A DNA stretch of 5,853 bases from an uncultured Vogesella sp. (GTDB lineage Bacteria > Pseudomonadota > Gammaproteobacteria > Burkholderiales > Chromobacteriaceae), in the NCBI GenBank assembly GCA_946479405.1, contig CAMLGD010000205.1:1-5853 (forward strand), given 5' to 3'. Position numbers and translations under genes: made by a program. Under the pieces are notes generated by a model. The model did not search any database. It had not been told where the DNA came from and was given only the letters and a program-made list of their open reading frames with translations. Shown here piece after piece: positions 1 to 5,737 of the stretch. Positions within the stretch are counted from its first letter, which is position 1; each line of letters opens with the position of its first letter.

Positions 1-737
1 GCATGGCCTGTGACGGCATGAAGCCGGTGGTGGCGATCTACTCCACCTTCCTGCAACGTGGCTACGACCAGCTGATCCACGACGTGGCGATCCAGAACCT
101 GCCGGTGGTGTTCGCCATCGACCGCGCCGGCCTGGTCGGCGCCGATGGACCCACCCACGCCGGCGCCTTCGATCTGTCCTTCCTGCGCTGCATCCCCAAC
201 ATGACGGTAATGGCACCATCGGACGAAAACGAATGCCGCCAGATGCTGTACACCGCTTTCACGCTGGATACCCCCAGTGCAGTGCGCTACCCGCGCGGCA
301 CCGGCCCGGGCGCAGCCATCATGCAGGAAATGTCGGCTCTGCCAATCGGCAAGGGCCATATCCGCCGCCAGGGCGCCGGCAAAGTGGCGATTCTGGCCTT
401 CGGCAGCATGGTCACCCCGGCGCTGCTGGCGGCCGAGCAGTTTGATGCCACCGTGGCCGACATGCGCTTCGTCAAGCCGCTGGATGCCGAGCTGGTGAAG
501 CAGCTGGCGGCCAGCCACGAACTGCTGGTGACGGTGGAAGAAAACGTGATCATGGGCGGTGCCGGTTCTGCCTGCCTGGAAACGTTGGCCGCAGCCGGCA
601 TCGCCATAGAGGTGTTGCAATTGGGCCTGCCGGACGATTATGTTGAACATGGCGACCCGGCCCTGCTGCTGGCCGGTTGCGGCCTGGACGCAGACGGCAT
701 CGGCCGCAGCATCAATGCGCGGCTGGCGGGCAACTAA
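1..737 (+). CDS. dxs: 1-deoxy-D-xylulose-5-phosphate synthase, C-terminal part (5' end outside window)
   Basis: Dxs condenses pyruvate with glyceraldehyde 3-phosphate, using thiamine diphosphate, to make DXP. This is the first step of the cytosolic MEP isoprenoid pathway and also feeds thiamine and pyridoxal synthesis. About 245 residues are present of the roughly 620 usual for the family. The thiamine-diphosphate-binding N-terminal domain and the catalytic Glu lie outside the window. What remains is the second half of the pyrimidine-binding transketolase domain and the whole transketolase C-terminal domain. Counting from the ATG at base 3, which is an internal Met, IYSTFLQR covers 12-19, GADGPTH 46-52 and RYPRG 95-99. 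Y13, R19, D48, H52 and R98 match E. coli active-site residues Y392, R398, D427, H431 and R478, and the spacing agrees. [13 protein letters not shown] near residue 180 is typical of the C-terminal domain. The frame is intact to TAA 735-737, and a terminator follows 20 nt later. Identification is secure. Confidence 0.97.
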   Translation, partial: MACDGMKPVVAIYSTFLQRGYDQLIHDVAIQNLPVVFAIDRAGLVGADGPTHAGAFDLSFLRCIPNMTVMAPSDENECRQMLYTAFTLDTPSAVRYPRGTGPGAAIMQEMSALPIGKGHIRRQGAGKVAILAFGSMVTPALLAAEQFDATVADMRFVKPLDAELVKQLAASHELLVTVEENVIMGGAGSACLETLAAAGIAIEVLQLGLPDDYVEHGDPALLLAGCGLDADGIGRSINARLAGN

Positions 738-757
738 GTCATCCCGCCGGTGACCAG

Positions 758-788
758 CGGCCAGTAGCCCCGTGCTGCTGGCCGTTTT
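758..788 (+). terminator. Rho-independent terminator of dxs
   Basis: An 11-bp stem (758-768 pairing with 774-784, containing one U-G wobble) encloses a 5-nt loop, CCCGT, and is followed directly by TTTT at 785-788. The outer arms are CGGCCAG and CTGGCCG. It lies 20 nt after the dxs stop and ends 26 nt before the start of the next gene. It therefore separates dxs from the MgtC-like gene, although the short T-run suggests some read-through. Confidence 0.8.
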
Positions 789-814
789 GCCATCCATCCC
801 CGGAGAACAACAAT

Positions 815-2104
815 ATGCAATGGAATCTCTCCGCCTGGCTGCAGTTGGCCGGCACGCCGTACCAGAGCCTGCCCGCGCTGCTGTCCAGCCTGGGTGTCGG
901 CCTGTTGATCGGCGTGGAGCGCGAGCGCAAACACCACGCGCTGGCCGGCATCCGTACCTTTCCGCTGGTCTGCCTGCTGGGCACCCTGCTGGCAATGCTG
1001 ACCTCGACACTGGGCAGCGCGTGGCTGCTGGCGGCCGGCCTGCTCGCCATTGCCGGGCTGGGGTTTCTGCCGGTGGGCGCGCGCAGCGGCGACGACGTCA
1101 ACGAGCCGCGCACCACCACCGTCATCGCCCTGCTGATTGCCTATACCCTGGGCGCGATGGTTGGTCTGGGCAACACCGAGCTGGCGGTAGCGCTGGGGGT
1201 GATCACCACCGGCCTGCTGTACCTGAAACCGGAGCTGAGCAGCTTCACCCACCGTCTGGCACGGCATGATCTGCTGTCGCTGCTGCAGTTCGCCGCGCTG
1301 ACCTTCATCATCCTGCCGCTGCTGCCCAACCAGGGCTTTGGCCCCTACGCCGCCTTCAACCCGCACCGCGTCTGGCTGCTGGTGGTGCTGATTGTCGGGG
1401 TGGGACTGGCCGGCTACATGGCAGTACGCATGCTGGGCGAAAAACTGGGCGCCCCATTGCTGGGCTTCATGGGCGGACTGGTATCCACCACCGCCACCAG
1501 CCTAGTGTACGCACGCGAAGCCGCCAGCAACCCCGGCTCGCAGCAGCTGGCCACCCGGGTGATCCTGCTGGCCAATATGGTGCTGTTTCTGCGCCTGCAG
1601 CTGCTGACGGTTGCCATTGCGCCACAGGCCGCGCTCGACATGTTGCTGATCATGCTGCCGGGCATGGCCCTGGGGCTGCTGACCATCTTCATCAGCAGCC
1701 GCCGCGGCCGAGCAGAAGACGGCGCCCCCGAGCTGGAGCTGAAAAACCCGGCCCAGCTCAATATCGCCCTGGGCTTTGCCGCGCTGTTTGCCGTGGTGAT
1801 GCTGTGTTCGGCCTGGCTGAAGGACCTGTTTGGTGACAGCGGCCTGTATATGGTGGCCCTGGTGTCCGGCATCAACGACGTGGACGCCATCTCGCTGACG
1901 GTGATGGAGCTGTTCAGCAAGCAGCTGTTGCCCTTGCAGCCGCTGCTGATCACCGTGGCTATCGCAGTGCTGACCAATACGTTATTCAAGTTTGGCCTGA
2001 TCTTCAGCATTGGCGGCCGCGCGCTGGCGCTACGCTGCCTGCCCACCTTCGTCATGGCGATGCTGGGCATGCTGGGCGGGCTGTGGTTTGCCGTGCTGCT
2101 GTAA
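815..2104 (+). CDS. MgtC/SapB family membrane protein with DUF4010 domain
   Basis: A 429-residue inner-membrane protein of unknown exact function. The N-terminal MgtC/SapB-type region shows GVGLLIGVERER (27-38) and AGIRTFPLVCLLGTL (44-58), a signature of this family. The C-terminal half matches DUF4010, with GFMGGLVSTTATSLVYAR (217-234) and SGINDVDAISLTVMEL (351-366). Hydrophobic stretches run along nearly the whole chain, about ten or more segments (for example 48-64, 68-86, 101-118, 186-204, 273-294, 316-333, 374-398, 410-428), with a charged loop near 296-311. The ATG at 815 is chosen because GGAGAA (802-807) lies 9 nt upstream; the open frame runs further left but only inside dxs. MgtC proteins are linked to magnesium limitation and intracellular survival. 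This longer DUF4010 architecture is widespread in environmental bacteria and should not be called a virulence factor or Mg transporter on this evidence. No separate promoter is clear after the dxs terminator. Confidence 0.9.
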   Translation: MQWNLSAWLQLAGTPYQSLPALLSSLGVGLLIGVERERKHHALAGIRTFPLVCLLGTLLAMLTSTLGSAWLLAAGLLAIAGLGFLPVGARSGDDVNEPRTTTVIALLIAYTLGAMVGLGNTELAVALGVITTGLLYLKPELSSFTHRLARHDLLSLLQFAALTFIILPLLPNQGFGPYAAFNPHRVWLLVVLIVGVGLAGYMAVRMLGEKLGAPLLGFMGGLVSTTATSLVYAREAASNPGSQQLATRVILLANMVLFLRLQLLTVAIAPQAALDMLLIMLPGMALGLLTIFISSRRGRAEDGAPELELKNPAQLNIALGFAALFAVVMLCSAWLKDLFGDSGLYMVALVSGINDVDAISLTVMELFSKQLLPLQPLLITVAIAVLTNTLFKFGLIFSIGGRALALRCLPTFVMAMLGMLGGLWFAVLL

Positions 2105-2107
2105 ACG

Positions 2108-2896
2108 TCAGCACGCGGCCAGACGGGTAATCAGATCGGCGGTTTCCAGCGGGTATTCCAGCGGAAACAGATGGCTGCCACGCTGGATGTGGATATCGGC
2201 GGTGAAATGGCGGCGGATGAAAGCCAGGTCGTGCGGGCGGACGGCACTGCCTTCGCCGGCCACCACGTAGCTGCACGGCACCTGTAGTTGGCCGCGTAAA
2301 AACCAGCTGTTGTGCGGCAGGGTGCCGTAGATTGCGTGCTCCACCTGCGGCCGGAACTTCAGCTGGCGCCCGCCCTGGCCGTTGTCCTGCGTGCCATGCG
2401 TGGCGTAGTCATGCAGGCAGTCTTCATCCCAGCGCGCAAACGCCGGCTTGCGCGCAAAGTAGTCATACACCGAACCGGTGCTGGCCCAGTTGTCGCGCCG
2501 GCGCAAGGTGCCGGTGCCACCGGGAGTGATGCGCTGGATAAAGCCCAGCCGCTTGGCCAGCCAGATCATGAAGCTGGTACGTGGCCCCAGCAGCGGCGAA
2601 TCCAGCACGATCAGGCGCGTAAAGCGCTGCGGCTCACAAATGGCCGCCTGCAACAGCACCATGCCACCCAGCGAATGCCCTACCGCGACTACCGGCGCAC
2701 GATAGTTGGCCGCCATATAGGCCAGCGTCTCGTCCACCAGATGCGGCCAACAATCGCTTACCGGGTAGGCCGGATCATGGCCGATGGTATCCAGATAGCC
2801 GACCGCGAAGCCATGCATGGCCAGGCGCTGATGCAGCTTGTGATAGATGGATGCCGGAAAACTGTTGGCGTGGGCAAAGTGCAGGCTGTGCGACAT
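2108..2896 (-). CDS. alpha/beta hydrolase
   Basis: A 262-residue serine hydrolase of the alpha/beta fold, probably cytosolic since no signal peptide is seen. The nucleophile elbow GHSLGG lies at 73-78 with Ser75 as nucleophile. An N-terminal HFAHANSFPAS stretch (7-16) occupies the usual oxyanion-hole position. GSHLFPLEYP (240-249) supplies the catalytic His242, in a context typical of one proteobacterial hydrolase subgroup. The acid is probably Glu215 or Asp223 in AGEGSAVRPHD; I cannot decide which. The residues between (about 105-165) form a lid or cap rich in Arg and aromatic residues. Substrate is unknown; esters or acyl-thioesters are plausible. The frame stays open upstream to a Met at 2956, but ATG 2896 is preferred because GGAGGA (2906-2901) lies 4 nt upstream. 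An ATG directly before it at 2899 is too close to that site. The gene stands alone, divergent from dsbD and tail to tail with the MgtC/DUF4010 gene. Confidence 0.88.
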   Translation of the reverse strand: MSHSLHFAHANSFPASIYHKLHQRLAMHGFAVGYLDTIGHDPAYPVSDCWPHLVDETLAYMAANYRAPVVAVGHSLGGMVLLQAAICEPQRFTRLIVLDSPLLGPRTSFMIWLAKRLGFIQRITPGGTGTLRRRDNWASTGSVYDYFARKPAFARWDEDCLHDYATHGTQDNGQGGRQLKFRPQVEHAIYGTLPHNSWFLRGQLQVPCSYVVAGEGSAVRPHDLAFIRRHFTADIHIQRGSHLFPLEYPLETADLITRLAAC

Positions 2897-2900
2897 CATT

Positions 2901-2906
2901 TCCTCC
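2901..2906 (-). promoter_or_regulatory. Ribosome binding site of the alpha/beta hydrolase
   Basis: GGAGGA on the minus strand is a near-perfect Shine-Dalgarno sequence. It sits 4 nt before the ATG at 2896 and only 1 nt before the tandem ATG at 2899. This favours 2896 as the start and argues against the upstream Met at 2956, which would place this site inside the coding region. Confidence 0.8.
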
Positions 2907-2914
2907 GATACCGC

Positions 2915-2943
2915 ATCATACACCAAGCAAACGCTTGGTTCAG
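2915..2943 (-). promoter_or_regulatory. Putative sigma70-type promoter of the alpha/beta hydrolase
   Basis: On the minus strand TATGAT (2920-2915) matches the -10 consensus at 5 of 6 positions. CTGAAC (2943-2938) lies 17 nt upstream and matches the -35 consensus at only 3 of 6. Transcription would start near 2908, leaving a leader of about a dozen bases that just includes the ribosome binding site. The weak -35 and the palindrome filling the spacer suggest a regulated promoter. This is a prediction by eye. Confidence 0.45.
2922..2939. promoter_or_regulatory. 18-bp operator-like palindrome in the hydrolase promoter
   Basis: ACCAAGCAAACGCTTGGT has perfect 7-bp arms (ACCAAGC and GCTTGGT) around a 4-bp centre. 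It lies in the putative spacer between -35 and -10 of the hydrolase promoter and ends 2 bp from the -10 hexamer, a classic repressor position. Length and symmetry fit a TetR-family type operator, but no regulator gene is in the window, so the protein is unknown. It has no T-run and sits upstream of a start, so it is not a terminator. Confidence 0.5.
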
Positions 2944-3004
2944 CCATCTGCGGCATGACGCACCGCGCCCACGCTGCTAAGCTGCCGGCCTGAACCTATG
3001 CACC

Positions 3005-3032
3005 GTCCGATGGTCTTTGTCCGATAGTCCTT
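3005..3032 (+). repeat. Two-copy 14-bp tandem near-repeat upstream of dsbD
   Basis: GTCCGATGGTCTTT (3005-3018) is followed immediately by GTCCGATAGTCCTT (3019-3032), with 2 mismatches in 14, both transitions. It ends 13 nt before the dsbD ATG. The second copy contains GATAGT (3023-3028), a weak -10-like hexamer with no good -35. It could be a pair of protein-binding sites, part of the leader RNA, or a chance duplication. Confidence 0.6.
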
Positions 3033-3045
3033 GCCACGAAACACC

Positions 3046-4779
3046 ATGCCTCTCGCCCAACTACTGCACCGCTTGTTACTGCTAATCCTGTTCTGTACCG
3101 GCAGCGCCTGGGCGCTGAATCCGGACGAGCTGCTGCCACCGGAGCGCGCCTTTGCCACCCGACTGGAGCAACAGGGCCAGACGCTGTTGCTGCACCTGGA
3201 TGTGGCCCAGGGCTACTACCTGTACCGCGACCGCATCCAGCTGACAGCGCAGCCTGCCAGCAGTGTCACGTTGCCCAAGCTGCCAGCGGGCGAGGCCAAG
3301 AACGACCCCTACTTCGGCCGCCAGCAGGTGTTCCACCGCGGGCTGACGCTGACGCTGCCCATCAACGGCGCCCTGCCGCCGGACTTCGCGCTGAAAACCG
3401 TGGTGCAGGGCTGTGCCGATGCCGGCCTGTGCTACCCGCCGCTGACCCGCACGCTGAAAGTGGGGGATGGCATGGCCAGCAACCCGTGGCTGGACAGCAG
3501 CCCCAGCCAGAGCACCGCCCCCGCGCTGGCGCGCGGCAAGCTGGCCACCACCCTGGCCGCCTTCTTTGCCGCCGGCCTGGCCATGGCCTTCACCGCCTGC
3601 ATGTATCCGCTGCTGCCCATCGTATCGTCGCTGATCGCCGGCCACGGCCAGCACCTGAGCAAGCGTCGCGGCTTCGGCCTGTCGCTGGCCTATGTGCAGG
3701 GGCTGGCGCTGACCTACACCGCGGTAGGCGTGGCCGCCGGGCTAACCGGCAGCCTGCTCACCGTGTGGCTGCAGCAGCCGGCGGTGATCCTGGCCGCCGC
3801 AGGGCTGATGGTGCTGTTCGCGCTGGGCATGTTCGATGTGATCAACATCCAGCTGCCGGCGGCGCTGCAGACTCGCCTCGCCTCCACCTCCAACCGTCTA
3901 TCTGGCGGCCACGTTGCCACCGTGTTTGGCATGGGTGCACTGTCGGCGCTGCTGGTGGGACCGTGCATTGCCCCGCCGCTGGCCATCGCGCTGGGCTATA
4001 TCGGCCAGACCGGCGATGCGCTACTGGGCGGCAGCGCGCTGTACGCCATGGCCCTGGGGCTGGGCCTGCCGCTGCTGGTGGTGGGCACCTTCGGTGGCCA
4101 CGTGCTGCCACGTGCCGGACAATGGATGAATACGGTTAAGTTCGCCTTCGGCTTCGTGATGCTGGGGGTGGCAATCTGGATGGCCGGCCCGTTCCTGCCC
4201 ACACCGCTGACCATGCTGCTGTGGAGCGCACTGGCACTGGGCATTGCCTGGAAACTGGCACGCGCCAGCGGTAAAGGGCTGGCCGCACGACTGGGCAAGG
4301 CGCTGGCCTTGCTATTTGCACTGGCCGGCCTGCTGCAGCTGGTCGGCGCCGCTACTGGCGCACCGTCGCCGCGCCTGCCGTGGGCCGGCATCTGGCACGG
4401 CAACCAGCTGCCCAAGGCGGTGTTCAGCCGCGTTGCCAGCAATGCCGAACTGGACGCGGCACTGGCGCGCGCCCGCGCCGCCGGCCAACCGGTGCTGCTG
4501 GATTTCTATGCCGACTGGTGCGTGAGCTGCATCGAGATGGAAGAAACCACCTTCCGCGACCCGGCAGTACGCCAACGCATGGACAAGATGCTGCTGCTGC
4601 AGGCCGACGTTACCGCCAACAACGCCGAGCAACAGGCCATGCTCAAGCGCTTCGGCCTGTATGGTCCGCCGGGCATCATGCTGTATGACGCCAGCGGCCA
4701 GCAGACCCAGCAGGTGATCGGCTATCAGGATGCCGCCACATTTACCCGCAGCCTGGATGCGGCCAACCTTGGGCAATAA
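3046..4779 (+). CDS. dsbD: Thiol:disulfide interchange protein DsbD
   Basis: DsbD moves electrons from cytosolic thioredoxin across the inner membrane to periplasmic DsbC/DsbG-type isomerases and cytochrome c maturation proteins. The 577-residue protein has the full three-part layout. A signal peptide (1-23) probably cleaves after AWA. The periplasmic alpha domain carries C123 and C129 in QGCADAGLCYPP. A membrane domain of about eight segments (roughly 168-440) carries C185 in FTACMYPLLPI and C307 in VGPCIAPP; their 122-residue spacing equals that of E. coli C163/C285. The periplasmic thioredoxin-like gamma domain has DFYADWCVSC with C492 and C495, and a Pro pair (541-542) in the expected cis-Pro region. 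All six redox cysteines are present, so the protein should be active. The ATG at 3046 gives the best signal peptide; an in-frame TTG at 3031 is possible but has no ribosome site, and the site before ATG is itself weak. The Pro usual before the first membrane Cys is Ala here. Likely first gene of a three-gene unit. Confidence 0.96.
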   Translation: MPLAQLLHRLLLLILFCTGSAWALNPDELLPPERAFATRLEQQGQTLLLHLDVAQGYYLYRDRIQLTAQPASSVTLPKLPAGEAKNDPYFGRQQVFHRGLTLTLPINGALPPDFALKTVVQGCADAGLCYPPLTRTLKVGDGMASNPWLDSSPSQSTAPALARGKLATTLAAFFAAGLAMAFTACMYPLLPIVSSLIAGHGQHLSKRRGFGLSLAYVQGLALTYTAVGVAAGLTGSLLTVWLQQPAVILAAAGLMVLFALGMFDVINIQLPAALQTRLASTSNRLSGGHVATVFGMGALSALLVGPCIAPPLAIALGYIGQTGDALLGGSALYAMALGLGLPLLVVGTFGGHVLPRAGQWMNTVKFAFGFVMLGVAIWMAGPFLPTPLTMLLWSALALGIAWKLARASGKGLAARLGKALALLFALAGLLQLVGAATGAPSPRLPWAGIWHGNQLPKAVFSRVASNAELDAALARARAAGQPVLLDFYADWCVSCIEMEETTFRDPAVRQRMDKMLLLQADVTANNAEQQAMLKRFGLYGPPGIMLYDASGQQTQQVIGYQDAATFTRSLDAANLGQ

Positions 4780-4787
4780 CAGAATAA

Positions 4788-4803
4788 GCGCCAACTGTGG
4801 CGC
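4788..4803 (+). other. Stem-loop next to the ribosome binding site of the HD gene
   Basis: GCGCCA (4788-4793) and TGGCGC (4798-4803) form a perfect 6-bp, GC-rich stem with loop ACTG. It starts 8 nt after the dsbD stop and ends 1 nt before the AAAGGA ribosome binding site (4805-4810). No T-run follows on the plus strand, so it is not a standard terminator. It could set the dsbD 3' end after processing or modulate translation of the HD gene; both are inference. Confidence 0.5.
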
Positions 4804-4815
4804 CAAAGGACACAC

Positions 4816-5394
4816 ATGCAAGCCATCGTAGATTTCATCCTCGAGCTGGACCGGCTCAAGGGCGTGACCCGCAAGACCCGGCCGCTGGGGCTGGACCGCC
4901 AGGAGAACTCTGCCGAGCACAGTTGGCAGATCGCCATGCTGGCCGCCTCGCTGCAGCCGTATGCGCCGCAGGCGGTGGACATCCACCGCGTGATCGGCAT
5001 GCTGCTAGTGCACGATATCGGCGAGATCGAAACCGGCGACACCATCGTCTATGCCGAGGAAGGCTGGGAGGAACGCAAGGCGGCGGAGCTGGCGGCGGTA
5101 ACGCGCATCTTCGGCCTGCTGCCGGATGGCCAGGGCGCACGCTTTCTGGCGCTGTGGCAGGAGTTCGAAGACGGCGACACGGCGGAAGCGCGCTTTGCCC
5201 ACGCCGCCGACCGCGCCATGCCAGTGCTGCTGAACCTGGCCAACAACGGCCAGAGCTGGCGCGAAAACGGCATCAGCCACGAGCGGGTGGTCAAGCGCAT
5301 CGGCCCACCGATCCGCGAAGGCTGCCCGGCGCTGTGGGCCTACCTGGAAGGGCAGCTGGAGCACGCGCGGCAGCAGGGCTGGTTTGGCGCCTGA
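4816..5394 (+). CDS. HD-domain phosphohydrolase (YfbR/HDDC2-like, probable 5'-nucleotidase)
   Basis: A 192-residue cytosolic metal-dependent phosphohydrolase of the HD superfamily, in the group with YfbR of E. coli and eukaryotic HDDC2, which remove phosphate from deoxynucleoside monophosphates. The metal-binding set is visible: H35 in ENSAEHSW (30-37), H66-D67 in LLVHDIGE (63-70), and D132 in HAADRAMP (129-136). E70 and D75 (IETGDTIVY) match the conserved Glu and Asp of the YfbR active site. LKGVTRKTRPLG (14-25) is the usual N-terminal segment of this group. Length is normal (about 190-200). The ATG at 4816 follows AAAGGA (4805-4810) by 5 nt. The gene begins 36 nt after dsbD and ends 3 nt before the next ATG, so it is probably co-transcribed with both. 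Substrate is not proven: YfbR itself is only a distant relative, and many close relatives are annotated simply as HD-domain hydrolase. No nucleic-acid-binding or signalling domain is fused. Confidence 0.88.
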   Translation: MQAIVDFILELDRLKGVTRKTRPLGLDRQENSAEHSWQIAMLAASLQPYAPQAVDIHRVIGMLLVHDIGEIETGDTIVYAEEGWEERKAAELAAVTRIFGLLPDGQGARFLALWQEFEDGDTAEARFAHAADRAMPVLLNLANNGQSWRENGISHERVVKRIGPPIREGCPALWAYLEGQLEHARQQGWFGA

Positions 5395-5397
5395 GCC

Positions 5398-5658
5398 ATG
5401 GCTCGAATCGCGCGCTTCATGTGCATCTACGACAACAGCAGCGATGAATTTGTCGGGGAGATTGGCTTCGCCAGCTTTGAACTGCCAGCTTTTCAGCAAT
5501 GGTTTGGCGTGGCATCCGACAACCCCATGTACGACTGCTACCCGATCACCCAGCAGGACACTGCTTTTGTCGAGCAATATCTGAACACGCCACCCGCTTG
5601 GGACTTTGCGCATTTCGCTTATTTTGTCGAGGCGGCTACGGAACAGACCTCGCGCTGA
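5398..5658 (+). CDS. Small acidic protein of unknown function (possible DUF7683-type)
   Basis: An 86-residue protein that I cannot assign a function. The motif DNPMYDCYPIT (41-51), after an N-terminal YDNSSDEFVGEIGF stretch (11-24), reminds me of small DUF7683-type proteins; that match is from memory and uncertain. It is strongly acidic (12 Asp/Glu, 3 Arg, no Lys) and about 20% aromatic (10 Phe, 5 Tyr, 2 Trp). There is no signal peptide or membrane segment, so it is probably a compact cytosolic protein. ATG 5398 starts 3 nt after the HD gene's TGA with no clear ribosome binding site, which implies translational coupling; Met8 is an alternative start. G+C is about 55% by hand count against about 70% in a sampled stretch of the HD gene, a hint of different origin. 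The intact frame, the position before a terminator and the plausible composition support a real gene. A longer antisense frame here has no recognisable protein features. Confidence 0.72.
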   Translation: MARIARFMCIYDNSSDEFVGEIGFASFELPAFQQWFGVASDNPMYDCYPITQQDTAFVEQYLNTPPAWDFAHFAYFVEAATEQTSR

Positions 5659-5666
5659 TCGAAACA

Positions 5667-5697
5667 ACAAGGGCCGGTGCAACGCACCGGCCCTTGT
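5667..5697. terminator. Strong hairpin terminator between convergent units
   Basis: A perfect 14-bp inverted repeat, ACAAGGGCCGGTGC (5667-5680) and GCACCGGCCCTTGT (5684-5697), with loop AAC. It starts 8 nt after the stop of the small gene. On the minus strand the stem is followed by TGTTTC (the stem's own 3' arm ends TTGT), giving a U-rich tail that suits the acyl-CoA dehydrogenase transcript. On the plus strand the tail (CACTTCCG) is weak, but the stem is very stable. It probably ends both convergent transcripts. Confidence 0.85.
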
Positions 5698-5706
5698 CAC
5701 TTCCGT

Positions 5707-5728
5707 CTGCGGTCAACGTTGGCCGCAG
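5707..5728. repeat. 22-bp near-perfect palindrome after the acyl-CoA dehydrogenase gene
   Basis: CTGCGGTCAAC (5707-5717) and GTTGGCCGCAG (5718-5728) are inverted copies with one mismatch, which becomes a U-G wobble in plus-strand RNA. It lies 9 nt beyond the dehydrogenase stop on the minus strand and 9 nt from the main terminator hairpin. No T-run adjoins it. It may be a second hairpin that stabilises 3' ends, or a protein-binding site. Confidence 0.55.
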
Positions 5729-5737
5729 GCTTGCCGC

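Noticed and set aside
734..1366. 210-codon minus-strand frame and the overlapping 218-codon frame at 1414-2070
   Set aside because: Both are shadows of the MgtC/DUF4010 gene. The first is an implausible Gln/Gly/Arg/Ala-rich sequence; the second is Ser/Ala-rich with no motif.
2312..2980. 222-codon plus-strand frame opposite the alpha/beta hydrolase
   Set aside because: The minus strand encodes a hydrolase with GHSLGG and a catalytic His motif plus a strong ribosome site. The opposite frame is Arg/His/Gln-rich and runs through the divergent promoter region.
3031..3045. TTG at 3031 as the dsbD start
   Set aside because: It has no ribosome binding site and would add five residues, including an Arg and an Asn, before the signal peptide. 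ATG 3046 gives a standard signal sequence, though its own ribosome site is weak.
4780..4803. Minus-strand terminator formed by the 4788-4803 stem and the T-rich sequence after it (TTATTCTGTTATT)
   Set aside because: No minus-strand gene lies to its right that would need it. The T-rich run is just the complement of the dsbD stop region.
4312..4986. 224-codon open frame on the minus strand across the dsbD-HD junction
   Set aside because: It is antisense to the thioredoxin domain of dsbD and the HD start. Composition is low-complexity (rich in Gln, Leu, Ala, Gly) and no known motif appears.
5005..5700. 231-codon open frame on the minus strand opposite the HD gene and the small gene
   Set aside because: It lies opposite a recognised HD-domain gene, crosses the terminator hairpin and has no family motif or ribosome site. 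Long antisense frames are expected at this GC content.
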